This document shows, in pieces, positions 18,450 through 29,500 of a DNA stretch of 64,000 nucleotides. The first letter of the stretch is position 1. Every line of letters starts with the position of its first letter. Origin of the DNA: NORP309 sp964352735 (GTDB taxonomy: Bacteria; Pseudomonadota; Gammaproteobacteria; Xanthomonadales; Marinicellaceae); assembly GCA_964352735.1 (NCBI GenBank), contig CAYGTC010000015.1, positions 1-64,000 of the forward strand, read 5' to 3'. The position numbers and the translations under genes are program-made. Below the pieces are notes generated by a model. It was given only the letters and a program-made list of their open reading frames with translations, was not told where the DNA came from and made no database searches.

Positions 18450-18706
18450 ATCATAACACTTTACATTTGTGTCATCTGGATGAGGTCAAATGCATCAAAA
18501 CATACTGTAAATTGATTAAGAAAGATGATGCTGTTATTTTCTATACAAACCATCTAACATATCAACAAAAAAATAAAATTGAAATGCAATTTAAAGGACA
18601 TGCTCACTATTTCATATGTGATAACGACAATAGACTGTCTACCATTACTTATGATAACTGGGTTGATTTGGTGGATCAATATGCAAAAACGTTCAGTTGG
18701 AAATAA
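18446..18706 (+). CDS. tusB: sulfur relay protein TusB (DsrH family)
   Basis: An 86-residue DsrH-like subunit (TLHLCHLDEV start, tail ending KTFSWK; TusB proteins typically end around a Trp). It is translationally coupled to tusC and followed two bases later by tusE, which fits a stoichiometric complex. Confidence 0.8.
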   Translation: MNHNTLHLCHLDEVKCIKTYCKLIKKDDAVIFYTNHLTYQQKNKIEMQFKGHAHYFICDNDNRLSTITYDNWVDLVDQYAKTFSWK

Positions 18707-18708
18707 TC

Positions 18709-19038
18709 ATGAGCCAAGATACTTTAAAAAAAATCAGTCTAGACGACCATGGTCATTTATGTCATTATACAGACTGGGACACATCAATAGCAGAAGCGCT
18801 GGCAACACAAGACGGGCTTGATTTAACTGATGAACATTGGCAGATAATAAATGTGGTACGTGATATCTACCTGCAAACAGAAACTACACCACCCATGCGT
18901 TTGTTAATTAAAGCCATCAAAAAACAATTGGGCGAACAGTTAGCAAACTCCAGGCATCTTTATCGGTTATTCCCCGACGGTCCAGTGCGTTTGGCCAGCA
19001 AATATGCAGGGTTACCCAAACCCAAACATTGTATGTGA
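18709..19038 (+). CDS. tusE: sulfur relay protein TusE (DsrC family)
   Basis: A 109-residue DsrC-type carrier that takes sulfur from TusD and hands it to MnmA. Signature LTDEHWQIINVVRDIY, PPMRLLIKAI and LFPDGPVRLASKYAGLPKP. The penultimate cysteine (KPKHCM) is the sulfur-carrying residue. The ATG at 18709 (MSQDTLKK) is preferred to one at 18697 that would overlap tusB. There are no dsrAB genes nearby, so tRNA thiolation and not dissimilatory sulfur metabolism is indicated. Confidence 0.92.
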   Translation: MSQDTLKKISLDDHGHLCHYTDWDTSIAEALATQDGLDLTDEHWQIINVVRDIYLQTETTPPMRLLIKAIKKQLGEQLANSRHLYRLFPDGPVRLASKYAGLPKPKHCM

Positions 19039-19100
19039 GGTGTATTGATTGTCCATCAACATTTATATATTAGCCCTTTCTTGTTACCACTGAGTCCAGT

Positions 19101-21980
19101 CTATACTTGTGCTGGGTTAATAATAGAGTTGCTGTTGTGATTTTTGATTACTAGCATTTTCAATTCTTCAAATGGAATGGCTTTACTGAAGATAAATCCT
19201 TGAAAAGTCTCGCAGCCCAAACTTTGCAAGAACTCCAATTGTTCAGATGTTTCAACACCTTCAACCACAATATTTAAATTTAATTTCTTAATCATGAGAA
19301 CAATGGCTTCAATTAATGTTTCAGAATTCTCATTATTGCCAATTTTATTCACAAATGATTTATCCAGTTTGACTATATCGATTGGCATCCGTGTCAAGTA
19401 TTTCAATGAGGAATAACCCGTACCAAAATCATCAATAGCGATATGAAAGCCCATCGCTTTCAATTCATTTAATTTTGGCAAAACATCTTCAAGTTGACCA
19501 ACTCCAATTGATTCAGTCAGCTCTAAAATAATCATGTTTGGATCTATATCATATTTTTTACTTGCCGAACTTAACAGTTCTATAATTTTGGTGTTACTGA
19601 ATTGAAATAAACTGATATTGATGGAGATTGGCAAAAGTGTCATTTCATCGTGGGGCCATTGACTGATTTGTTCAAATATATTGTCGATTATCCACTCACT
19701 GAGTTCAATGATAAAACCCGTTTCCTCAGCCATGTCAATAAATGAACCCGGATAAACCAAACCTACCTTTGGATGATTCCAACGCAATAGTGCTTCTAAC
19801 TTAACAATGTTTTTATTCACATCAAACATCGGCTGGTAATACATTTCAAACTCTTGATTGAGCAATGCAGTTTTGAGCGACTTTTCTACCCGTAAACGTT
19901 TATTGGCCAGCTCTTGCATTTCTGGTTTGAAAAACTTGATCGCACTGTTACCCTCAGTTTTCGAGGTATACATGGCAATATCAGCTTGTTGAATGATTTC
20001 TTCTGGTTTGTCTGAATCGTGAGGAAAAATACTGATGCCGACACTAAAAGAAGTATAAAAACTGTGCCCATCAATATTAAAAGGGTCCATGGTAAACTTT
20101 TGAATATTGCGCGCTATGGTATTGGCATCTTGTTGGGCCTCCTCTAGAGATTGATGAGGTTTATTCAATAAGACCACAAATTCATCCCCTCCAAATCGTG
20201 AAGGTATCACCTCTGCATTGGCCATTTTTTCTAAACGATGACCAATCTTTTTCAGCAATTGATCTCCAAAATAATGCCCCATTGAATCATTCAATACTTT
20301 AAATCTATTCAAGTCTAAAAATAAAACCGCACCATAAGCATTCGATTTTATGGCTTTTTTTATAGCACTGGATAAGTACTCCATAAATAGCACTCGATTC
20401 GGCAATTGTGTCATTTCGTCATAATAGGCCAATTGTGATATCTTTATGGCATTTTCTTGATCTTTGGTTACATCAATTTTCATACCAAAGACCTCAATAT
20501 TTCCATCAACACGATTGGTTGAAATAAAATCCTTGAACCAAATGATATCACCATTTTTACAATTCAAACGATACTTCAAAACAAATCGATTACCAGACTT
20601 AACCCCTTCAATATATTGCGACAAGATCAAACTCTTATCATCTGGGTGAACAATTTTATTCCAAATCGTATCTAAATCAATCACATCAGTTTTATCATAT
20701 CCCAAAAGATTAACCAATTCGTCACTCATATAGGTCAACTTTTTATCTCCTCTGGTGTGTTTCCAAAAGATGACCGGTTGTACCTCTATCAATCTTTTAT
20801 AGCGCCTTTCTCGATCAATCAATATTTTATTAAGAGTTTGAATTTCTTTGGTTCTTTCTTTAACTTTATAATTGATTAATATATTGCGACCTGTAATCAC
20901 CAAAAGCCCAGCACTCAACAGTGCTGAAAATAAGAAACCTGCAGATAACAACCACCAAGTTAGCTTGATCCCATTAGCCATGTAATAACCTGATGTCGCA
21001 TAAGCTTCAATTTCCCAAAGATGCTCAGATATATCACAAAGTCTGCTTGCTTTAGCTACATCAGAGAGTTTAATCAATCGTTGCGCATCAAAGATGGTTA
21101 CTTTGCCACTTTTCTCATGAGAATAAATAATAAAATGAATGTCCTTTAATTGCTCATCCTTAATCACTTCATGAGAATCTTCTGAAAACAATTTATTCAT
21201 TTTAGCGACCAATTCCTTCTGGGGCGTTCTGTGTAAATGTGACAGGTCATCCGAGAGCTTAGTCATCATGATATCAACCAATTGTGCTGCATGTTTATCC
21301 AGTGATTCAATCACTTTCTTTTTTTCTAGATCTTTCAGGTTGAACGCAACTATAAACAATAAACTTAATGTGATGCTCACTGGAACAAAGGTTTTCCATA
21401 GCCTAGGCTTCCAGATTTCCCTTGGCTTTTTGAAAAACAAAAACATGATTGGCAAGATAATCACTATCCCTACCGCATCACCAAACCACCAGGCTAGCGT
21501 GTTACTGATTATCGCATCCTTATTTATCAATCCACTATAATAAAGGATAAAAGTTGAAAACGAAGATGAAAATAAGGCCGGTATAATGCCTGCAAAAACA
21601 AACAATTTGGCCACAGAAGTTGAGGTCAGATAACGATTGGAGTGTCCTAAATGTGTTTTGACCAAATAAGCACTGATCAGGCTTCTTAAGATAGCAACAG
21701 CCAATAAAAACAAGTAGGCAACTAAATATTTGGGCCCATTAGGTAGGTCGTCGAATCGGTAAAGGTTGATGTTGACAAAAACTTCACCAATAATGATGGC
21801 AGGAATAAAGCGATAACCACATAAGATTAATACCGCAGCACCAATGCCAGCTGCTGGCCAAATTGGCGCAGCAAAAGTTGATGGAATGATTAAAGAAGAG
21901 GCAGCAATACTTAAGACGTAGAATATTACCACAATTAACAAGGTGTGGAAAAAATAACGTATTATATGACTATTACTCAA
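19101..21980 (-). CDS. MASE1-PAS-GGDEF-EAL c-di-GMP turnover protein
   Basis: A 959-residue inner-membrane protein. Residues 1-215 form a MASE1-like multi-helix sensor. A periplasmic segment and another helix (about 342-364) follow, then PAS (about 395-505), GGDEF and EAL. GGDEF is intact (RFGGDEF, 595-601) but no RxxD inhibitory site precedes it. EAL is intact (KLEALLRW, 728-735), with DDFGTGYSS and VVEGVET. It could therefore make or break c-di-GMP, and direction cannot be told. The start is TTG, overlapping the end of the FG-GAP/ASPIC gene by eight bases, so it is the last gene of the 30.8-19.1 kb operon. Confidence 0.92.
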   Translation of the reverse strand: MSNSHIIRYFFHTLLIVVIFYVLSIAASSLIIPSTFAAPIWPAAGIGAAVLILCGYRFIPAIIIGEVFVNINLYRFDDLPNGPKYLVAYLFLLAVAILRSLISAYLVKTHLGHSNRYLTSTSVAKLFVFAGIIPALFSSSFSTFILYYSGLINKDAIISNTLAWWFGDAVGIVIILPIMFLFFKKPREIWKPRLWKTFVPVSITLSLLFIVAFNLKDLEKKKVIESLDKHAAQLVDIMMTKLSDDLSHLHRTPQKELVAKMNKLFSEDSHEVIKDEQLKDIHFIIYSHEKSGKVTIFDAQRLIKLSDVAKASRLCDISEHLWEIEAYATSGYYMANGIKLTWWLLSAGFLFSALLSAGLLVITGRNILINYKVKERTKEIQTLNKILIDRERRYKRLIEVQPVIFWKHTRGDKKLTYMSDELVNLLGYDKTDVIDLDTIWNKIVHPDDKSLILSQYIEGVKSGNRFVLKYRLNCKNGDIIWFKDFISTNRVDGNIEVFGMKIDVTKDQENAIKISQLAYYDEMTQLPNRVLFMEYLSSAIKKAIKSNAYGAVLFLDLNRFKVLNDSMGHYFGDQLLKKIGHRLEKMANAEVIPSRFGGDEFVVLLNKPHQSLEEAQQDANTIARNIQKFTMDPFNIDGHSFYTSFSVGISIFPHDSDKPEEIIQQADIAMYTSKTEGNSAIKFFKPEMQELANKRLRVEKSLKTALLNQEFEMYYQPMFDVNKNIVKLEALLRWNHPKVGLVYPGSFIDMAEETGFIIELSEWIIDNIFEQISQWPHDEMTLLPISINISLFQFSNTKIIELLSSASKKYDIDPNMIILELTESIGVGQLEDVLPKLNELKAMGFHIAIDDFGTGYSSLKYLTRMPIDIVKLDKSFVNKIGNNENSETLIEAIVLMIKKLNLNIVVEGVETSEQLEFLQSLGCETFQGFIFSKAIPFEELKMLVIKNHNSNSIINPAQV

Positions 21981-23775
21981 GCGATATGGTATTCCATTGA
22001 TTGATGTCGTATTGTTTAATAACTTGTTGCTTACCTTTATAATCTATCACGATTCTTACCAGTTTGTCATTACCTAATCCTATAATTTGCCCTGATTGCA
22101 CCTGTGCCAGATAGCTTTTGGTAGGAGAGTAATTAAAAAACTGGCTTTTTTTGTCAGTTTCAACGGTAATATTTGCGCCAAATACACTAGAATTGTCCTT
22201 CATGCGCAACCTGACACCAATCCAATTCGCTGTGGCAGTTTGATTAATAAATAGTTGTGCTTTTCTGCCAACTTGTGTAATGACGACATCAGAGTCTCCA
22301 TCATTGTCAATGTCTGCATAAGCCGCAGCACGGCCAACCATATCAAAGTTGGTTAAATCTGTATCTGTTGCAATGGATACATAAGTTCTTTCGCAATCGT
22401 TGCCACAATTCCAAAATAATTGACTTTTTTGTGCATAATGTTGTGCCGACTGGACCTTATTGATGTCATTTTCTACATGACCATTGGTTTGAAAGAAATC
22501 TTGCCTACCATCCAAATCATAATCAAAAAAGAACAAACCAAAACTCAAAGCCAAACGGCTTTTTGGCCCGACACCCGTGATCACAGATTCATCGGTAAAA
22601 AAACCCATACTGGCTCTGTTGACATAAAAAGACGTCATTTCATTGGCAAAATTGCCAATGGTAACAGCCATGTCCTGATCATTCTTATAGTGAGTGACAT
22701 CAACCCCCATGGCACCAGTGGCTTTACCTGCAGCATTATAGGCCAGGCCTATTTCAGCTCCCTGCTCTTTAAAAGTTTTATCTTTTTGGTTGATGAATAC
22801 AAAGTTCCTTGTTGTATCATTGGCAACAATGACATCCTCCCAGCCGTCACGATTGATATCTGAAAACGCCAAAGCAAGAGATTTTCCTTCAAGATCATTT
22901 GTTGCTGTACTAGCAATGACCATGCCAGCTGACTCGGTCACGTTACTGAATTTATTGTTTGCCGTATGCCATTCATTTTCAAACAGACAATTGTGCGTGC
23001 CTGGGAAATTACCTGGAGGCCCATAGGCACGCCCAATCCCATCAATTTTATAATTGGCAGCCAAATCTAGTGACTTTGACCATTGCACATAATTCAAAAC
23101 CATTAAGTCCAAATCACCATCATTATCGTAGTCAAAGAAACCACTGCTGCTGCTCCATCCATTTTCAGTACAATCCAGTTGCACATCACTCTTAATGAAT
23201 TTTTTGCCTTGTTGATTGATATATAAACGGTTGGTTCCTACAGCTGCAAAGAATACGTCATCAAAACCGTCATTGTTCACATCACCAATTGCCAAACCCG
23301 TGCCATAGAATTGATCGTCAAGACCCATTTGTTCAGTCACATCAGTGAAATAACCTTGACCATCGTTGGCATAAATTTTTTGTGTTGGTGCTGGCACTAT
23401 TTTTTCATCCCATGACCAATAATTGCCATTGGCAAAAATAATATCTTGGTCTCCATCGTTATCAAAATCAATGAATGCAACACCAGAGCCCATCGTTTCT
23501 GGCAACATTCTTTCACCAGTAGCCCCATTTTCATGAATAAAATCGATACCACGTTGTTGCGATTGTTCAACAAAAACCGTTTGCGGCGGATCAACGATTT
23601 TTTTCAATTGCGCTGGTGCCTGAAAATTCGACTCTTCAACCATGACTGGCGGTTTGCTGCGGTTGATAAAATAGTAAACAGTTGTCGCCAGTGCTGATAA
23701 AATGAAAATAACCAATAGTGACTTTTTAAAGAAATCAGCAATGACCTTATCATTACCTTGAGATGCTTTTGACAT
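21973..23775 (-). CDS. CRTAC1-like FG-GAP/ASPIC-UnbV repeat protein
   Basis: A 600-residue protein with an N-terminal membrane anchor (VIFILSALATTVYYFI). Calcium-binding FG-GAP/VCBS repeats of the form DFDNDGDQDI, DVNNDGFDDV, DYDNDGDLDL and DYDLDGRQDF predict a beta-propeller outside the cytoplasm. The end (GRKAQLFINQ... NWIGVRL...) is the ASPIC/UnbV domain. Biochemical function of these proteins is not established. It starts five bases after the cytochrome gene stop, so it is co-transcribed. Binding of a surface ligand or scaffolding of the cytochrome is inference from context. Confidence 0.85.
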   Translation of the reverse strand: MSKASQGNDKVIADFFKKSLLVIFILSALATTVYYFINRSKPPVMVEESNFQAPAQLKKIVDPPQTVFVEQSQQRGIDFIHENGATGERMLPETMGSGVAFIDFDNDGDQDIIFANGNYWSWDEKIVPAPTQKIYANDGQGYFTDVTEQMGLDDQFYGTGLAIGDVNNDGFDDVFFAAVGTNRLYINQQGKKFIKSDVQLDCTENGWSSSSGFFDYDNDGDLDLMVLNYVQWSKSLDLAANYKIDGIGRAYGPPGNFPGTHNCLFENEWHTANNKFSNVTESAGMVIASTATNDLEGKSLALAFSDINRDGWEDVIVANDTTRNFVFINQKDKTFKEQGAEIGLAYNAAGKATGAMGVDVTHYKNDQDMAVTIGNFANEMTSFYVNRASMGFFTDESVITGVGPKSRLALSFGLFFFDYDLDGRQDFFQTNGHVENDINKVQSAQHYAQKSQLFWNCGNDCERTYVSIATDTDLTNFDMVGRAAAYADIDNDGDSDVVITQVGRKAQLFINQTATANWIGVRLRMKDNSSVFGANITVETDKKSQFFNYSPTKSYLAQVQSGQIIGLGNDKLVRIVIDYKGKQQVIKQYDINQWNTISLE

Positions 23776-23779
23776 GGTT

Positions 23780-26554
23780 TTACTCTGTTCTTATGTTGTT
23801 TTTTTGAATAAATTCATCGACTGTCATATATGTTGCAGGTTCATTGAGTGGATAGATAGCAATGGCTTCAGCTGCATTATCAACCGCTGTGCTTTTCGCC
23901 CTCGCTTTAGCGATTACTGTATCATGAACATTATCGTCAGCTTTGTATTTTTGATGCAAACTTTTATGAATTGATGCTTTTTTCAATGCTTCATCGCCAC
24001 CAATTGCGCTGTATAGTTGAAAAAGCCCAAAATGAGCGTCTGCCCATTCAGGATTAAGAGACAACACTTCTGAAAAAAGTTTTAATGCCCAATCTTGATG
24101 ATACGTTTGCTCTTTATCACTCAACATTTTGCTGCGTTGAAATACTGTTTGTGCAAACAATGTTACAAATCGATAATCTTTTGAAAAATCAAAGCCACTT
24201 AATTGTGCCTGCTCAAATGCTGACTCATATACCCGATGAAAATTATCAATGGCCTTTTCAATAAAACCATTCTGTAAATCAATAACACCTGCATAGTAAG
24301 CCAACTGCCAAGTATATCTAAACTGAGGATTATTTGCTGCTTGTTTCAACGTTTCTTCAGCTTGACCAATTTGTCCTTGCTGTAAATACGTTCTGGTCAG
24401 GTTTATCCACCCCTCGGCCCTGCCCAATTCAGCCACTTTTGCAAAGGCTTGTTCAGCTTGTCTGTAAGCACTTGAACGCAACAAAGCAATACCATAATCA
24501 TTCCATCTCATCCAACGACTGACCACAGGCACTTGGCTGGCTGCATTCGCAATAACGGTAATATTCTTTTTATCTTCAGCCAGTTGAACAATCGGCAAAT
24601 TATTGAACTTATTCGGTTCACCAGTAAAATATCGATAATAAATGCTATCAAATTTTCGATAATGTACTTGTGCTTCAATCGTAATATCTCCAGTCAATTC
24701 TTCAGGTATATTCAAAGTATGATGTACCACTGCTGCTGCACCGGGAGGAATATTATGGTTATACAATGCGGTAAAAATATCCTCTACATTACGCCTGTCA
24801 ATGCGCTCACCATTTTTATCAACAACATATGCATTGATGAAATAAGACCAATCATCTACTTTTCCTTGTGAATCGATCCCACCATTGTGGGCTATCAATT
24901 CACCATCATGATAAACATTGAGGCTCACCCACACTTGGTTAGAATCCGCAGTCCCTTGTGTGAATGCATGTCCTAAGGTCTTGGTTCGGATAACCGATTC
25001 AACCAAGTAACGCCGGCCGGGGACTAATTCAACATGCCCATCATTCAACGGCGCAGTCAGTTGTCCATTTAACTCACCCTCTTCTCGTATGCCAAAGATG
25101 TCAATTGACAGGGCTCCTTTGAGCATATTATTATTTGGATCTGATTGTAAGCCATTCAAAAATTTGACCCCCGAATTAGCTGATTCAAAATAATGACTGT
25201 GCACTTGTGCAACGCCGTTAATTGAATCAGTGATGGCACCAAAATCATCGGAGGCTTGCAAAGGCATATGGCAGTCAGCACAATTTTCTTTGGCTTTTTC
25301 AGGATAATAAAAACTGGTCACAGCATGACCAGAAACACCAGAGAGAAAAAATGAATCATAATGATTTTGCCCACGTAACCATTTGTAATGGTTGAGGCTT
25401 TCAGGGATGGAAACTTTATGGCAAGTACTACAAAACTCGGCCGTTTTATGCAAAGGTTTCAAATAAGACGATTTATGAAAATCCGGTTTTGCTTTGACTA
25501 AAGTTTCATTGACCCACTGTAAAAAGGGCAGTTGCGATGAAGTAAAAGGGTATTGCTCAGGAATGGTTAAAGTATAAGCCCCATTGCCTTTGATGGAATT
25601 CACATCTGAAATGGCATGACATGCGGTACAGGTGATACCAGCCTGACCAATGTCTGTACCACTAAAATCAATTTTTTTATCAAATTCTCCACTGAACATA
25701 ATCACTGGATCATGACAAGCTGCACAAAAACGGGCGGCTTGGTGATTACCATCTCTCTCATTCAAGACATCACGTGTATTATTGACTGCAAAAGCATAAG
25801 ACTGGTTATTGAAACTAGAGACTTTATGAACACTGTTCATCCAACCATGGTGGATATCCTGATGACAACCCTTACAATAGTCATTGTTATCCAAATCTCT
25901 AGGGAGGATATATTCGTTGGTACTGGTTTGAGCCAATGATGGGGAGAAGAGCGGATTCATTTCATCATATTTGATTGTTTTTGGCCAAAATGTATCATAC
26001 TGCAACCACGCCATAATGCCTACAGTGATAACGGTAAGCAATACTGTCAATTGAGCGGGGCTCCATGACAATTTAAAACCTGCAAGTCTGTGCATTATAA
26101 ACAACCATATAGCCATCAAAGGTAAAATGACATGAACCCAATAGATGATCTGCCTTACTTGTGAATTTTTTATTTCAAGTAACGGCATACCACGCGTCAA
26201 TACCAATCCTGAGATCAATAATAACAACGATGCAACAAACAAGGCATAACCAGCCTTTATTGCTCTTTTATTGCGACGATGCTTGGTATTACCAATGTGA
26301 ACCCATCCATAAATGATCACTGGAATGATCAACAACAAACCCAATACCAAGTGGCTCAAAAACATATAAAGATAAACTTGATCTTGTAAAATTTTATCAT
26401 GTAACCATTCAAAAAATGTAATGGTTGATAAATACAATGAATTGATTATCAACAAAGCAAACAGCACAAAAATAAAACCTAAGAGAACCTTTAATTTCGG
26501 ACCAACTGCCAACCGTGCTTTTCTTTTATTACTGTTTTTGCTGGCAACACTCAT
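23780..26554 (-). CDS. membrane multiheme cytochrome c with TPR domain
   Basis: 924 residues in three parts. Residues 21-185 hold five membrane helices with histidines at 68, 86, 141 and 155, which could bind b-type hemes. Residues 225-430 hold five CxxCH sites (CKGCH 227, CAACH 277, CTACH 309, CSTCH 375, CADCH 425) plus many other His, like cytochrome c554-type multiheme domains. A beta-rich region and then TPRs (about 680-890) finish the protein. It is predicted to move electrons between the quinone pool or inner membrane and the periplasm. It is tightly spaced between two FG-GAP proteins. The redox partner is unknown. Confidence 0.8.
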   Translation of the reverse strand: MSVASKNSNKRKARLAVGPKLKVLLGFIFVLFALLIINSLYLSTITFFEWLHDKILQDQVYLYMFLSHLVLGLLLIIPVIIYGWVHIGNTKHRRNKRAIKAGYALFVASLLLLISGLVLTRGMPLLEIKNSQVRQIIYWVHVILPLMAIWLFIMHRLAGFKLSWSPAQLTVLLTVITVGIMAWLQYDTFWPKTIKYDEMNPLFSPSLAQTSTNEYILPRDLDNNDYCKGCHQDIHHGWMNSVHKVSSFNNQSYAFAVNNTRDVLNERDGNHQAARFCAACHDPVIMFSGEFDKKIDFSGTDIGQAGITCTACHAISDVNSIKGNGAYTLTIPEQYPFTSSQLPFLQWVNETLVKAKPDFHKSSYLKPLHKTAEFCSTCHKVSIPESLNHYKWLRGQNHYDSFFLSGVSGHAVTSFYYPEKAKENCADCHMPLQASDDFGAITDSINGVAQVHSHYFESANSGVKFLNGLQSDPNNNMLKGALSIDIFGIREEGELNGQLTAPLNDGHVELVPGRRYLVESVIRTKTLGHAFTQGTADSNQVWVSLNVYHDGELIAHNGGIDSQGKVDDWSYFINAYVVDKNGERIDRRNVEDIFTALYNHNIPPGAAAVVHHTLNIPEELTGDITIEAQVHYRKFDSIYYRYFTGEPNKFNNLPIVQLAEDKKNITVIANAASQVPVVSRWMRWNDYGIALLRSSAYRQAEQAFAKVAELGRAEGWINLTRTYLQQGQIGQAEETLKQAANNPQFRYTWQLAYYAGVIDLQNGFIEKAIDNFHRVYESAFEQAQLSGFDFSKDYRFVTLFAQTVFQRSKMLSDKEQTYHQDWALKLFSEVLSLNPEWADAHFGLFQLYSAIGGDEALKKASIHKSLHQKYKADDNVHDTVIAKARAKSTAVDNAAEAIAIYPLNEPATYMTVDEFIQKNNIRTE

Positions 26555-26556
26555 GG

Positions 26557-29500
26557 TTATCGCCCTGCCTGAAACCGCGTATTGTATTGATTATTTAATG
26601 TTTTCGCTGCCTCTGACAATGCTCCATCAGCAGGTATAGGAGCCAAAGTTTCCCCATCCTTTGTTAATATGTCCATGTCTTTAGCCCAACCTTTAAATTG
26701 TAATATAAAGTATCTTTTATGATCAGCTGGGATTGTTGGCAGAGTATCATGGTATGAGAGCTCAATGGCTTCTCCAGCACCAATGATTGCAAGTGCATTG
26801 TCCTGATCACGTACCAAAGGTGTTATGTCTCCTAATCTGCTGTATGCACCTTCCATATAACGCGTGTCCCAAAACGGCTGAACATCTCCAAATTCATATT
26901 CAGGTACTCTTTGCCTGTTATCATTGCGTTTTGGAAAACCCAGTTGATACAAATTGGCTTTATGTAAAGTCAGGTTGTATTCATTCACTGTTGGAGCTTG
27001 AACCGCGGCAAACAATGCCAATTGATCAAAGTAAACTTCCATATTGGTGAGTATTCGCAGTGATCTGGTTTTTTCAGGTATGAATAGTGGAACACTGGCA
27101 GATCGAGGCATGCCAGCGGGGTAACCAAATTCATTTAATAAAGTTTTCCATTCACCATCATGCAAATATTGAATGGTCGGTGCTTGCGCTTTCAGGCCCG
27201 CTTGCCAAGCAGCAAACATGGTTTGTGAATAACCATATTCTACCCAACCATTCATGATCAAGTGATAATCACCTGCTAAATCATCAGCAAAATCCATGGT
27301 AATCTGTTGAGGTTCAACCAGACCTAAAAATCGATGATCCTTATTATCAATATTGATTGCTTTTTTGTCTGTGTGACGCACTGAATCGGTTACATCTTTA
27401 TTAAATTTATTCCACACATGACTGGGTTCAATGAGTTCACGGTAATACAATAGATCACCTGTTACAACGGGGTCAGATATTTGCATTCTTTCATCTAAAA
27501 CGACCGACCATTGTTGTGGTACATCTACAACTTTTATGTTCAATGTATCCAAATAAGCAGATTCTTCCATTGGTTCTGTGAATTGAATTTTATACAGCCC
27601 TTCATAACTACTCATTTGTTGTGCTGAAACCACATAATTTTCCCATGGCCTGGGCTCTCCATACTCTTCACGTCCTACAGCAAATCCAATACCACCAACA
27701 CCCAAAACATCACTGACAAATTCGTACTGTCCATTATTCCATGCAAATATGACTGGGCAACTGGATAACTGCCTTTGTGTTTCAGTAATTTTATGGTACT
27801 TTGAGGCTTTCAACCCTATTTCTGTTTGATAAACACCATCTGACCAGTTAATGCCTATAAAATCAATATTTTGCTTGTTTCCAGCGGCCATGCTCGTGGC
27901 CTGATAATCTTGATCAAGCCCTGTTAAATTATGAAAACTGTTTGCCACCGAATAGAACTCTCCATTATAAACCACCATGTTTGTTCCAATACCCGAGTGG
28001 TTAGACCTCACCGAATTGGCATCATCTTCTTTTCCTGACAAATTAAATAAAATAAAAGGCAAACGATTGCTACTGGCTGAAACAATAGATATTTGATCGT
28101 TACTTGCCAACAATAATTCTGGTCCATTTTCTGTATTCAATACTTTGATTTGTTCAACATTGCTGACCAATATTTGTTCAATTGTTTGGCCATTGGTATC
28201 AGTGACTTTGATGCCTTGTTTGTCCACAAACAAATATTCACTCTTTGCATCGCCATCAACGTCCATCAGTAACATCAAGTCAGCGATAATGTTCGTTTTT
28301 GAGGACAGTCTCATGTATTCTTTTTTTACCACATCAAACTCATATTGATTCAATTCACCATTTACAAACAACACGTTAATTTCCGGTATGCCATTCATAT
28401 TGTTATCAGCCAAACTGAATGATTGTGGTTCATGATCAAAGACATCTTCAAAAGCTTCATATCGCCACATTCTGTCATTCAATAATGTAGTCATGGAGTT
28501 TTTTGACTGTAAGATAATGTCTGCATCCCTGTCTTTGTCCACATCTTCAATAAAAATATGGGTATGGTCTTTTGTTCGTGGTAACTCAACCTGACTGGAT
28601 AAAGCCGTAAATGTGTTATTGAGATTATTGTTCCATATTTCAAATACGCCTTGTTGTGATAATAATAATAAATCTATGTCACCATCATGATCGGCATCTG
28701 CCAAACGAACGACAGAAGACGACAACTCAGCAAAACCAAAAGCCTGCATGTCAACCGCTTCAAACCCTTGATTGTTCTGAAAATAAAGCTGATCTTTTTG
28801 ACCAGTGATGTATACATCAATCAAACCATCATTGTTAATATCTGCCCAAGCCACTTGATGATTACTGTCATCTATTTCAATGGTAAATAATGCTTGCTCT
28901 GAACCATTAATTCCTGAATAAACTTGTAATCTTTGCTCATCTAGCACATACAATTGTGATTGACCTTGTTGTTTTAAATCCACCACACCAAAACCATTAA
29001 GATTGCTTTTATTCATCAGTGTCAATGGTTCAGGAGGCTTAAAAAATGGGGCTGAAACGTTCTTTTTCACTGTGATTGGCACATCGCTCATATGTGTTTG
29101 AGCGGTTGCTTTTGGTCCCATTCTTGTATATTTAATCTCGGCCAATCGAGCTTTTGGATTCGCTGCTAATTTTTGATAATCGTTGAGCATGACTTGCGCT
29201 AACTCAGCGTTATTTGACCTTTGTGCCGCCATAAAACCGCCATAATAAGCACTGCGCAAATAGCCATCTATGCCAATGGCCTTTTGATAGAAATTCAATG
29301 CTTGGTCAATGTTGCCATTTTGAAGATGGCATTGACCAGCAAAATATAGAGCATAAGCATCTTGTGAATCATACTTTAAAATGTGTTCAAAACGTGGAAG
29401 AGCTTGATCACATAACCCTTGATTGAATTTAAGAATGGCTATAATGTATTGGCCCACCAAATTATTGGCATCACCCTCTACCAATTTTTCTGCAATGGCA

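Noticed and set aside
18697..19038. tusE as evidence of dissimilatory sulfur oxidation (dsrC)
   Set aside because: The linked genes are tusDCB only and the protein has the TusE-type single terminal cysteine; tRNA thiolation explains the cluster.
22420..22863. 147-codon + strand frame inside the FG-GAP/ASPIC gene
   Set aside because: Antisense to a gene with clear repeats; no recognised domain.
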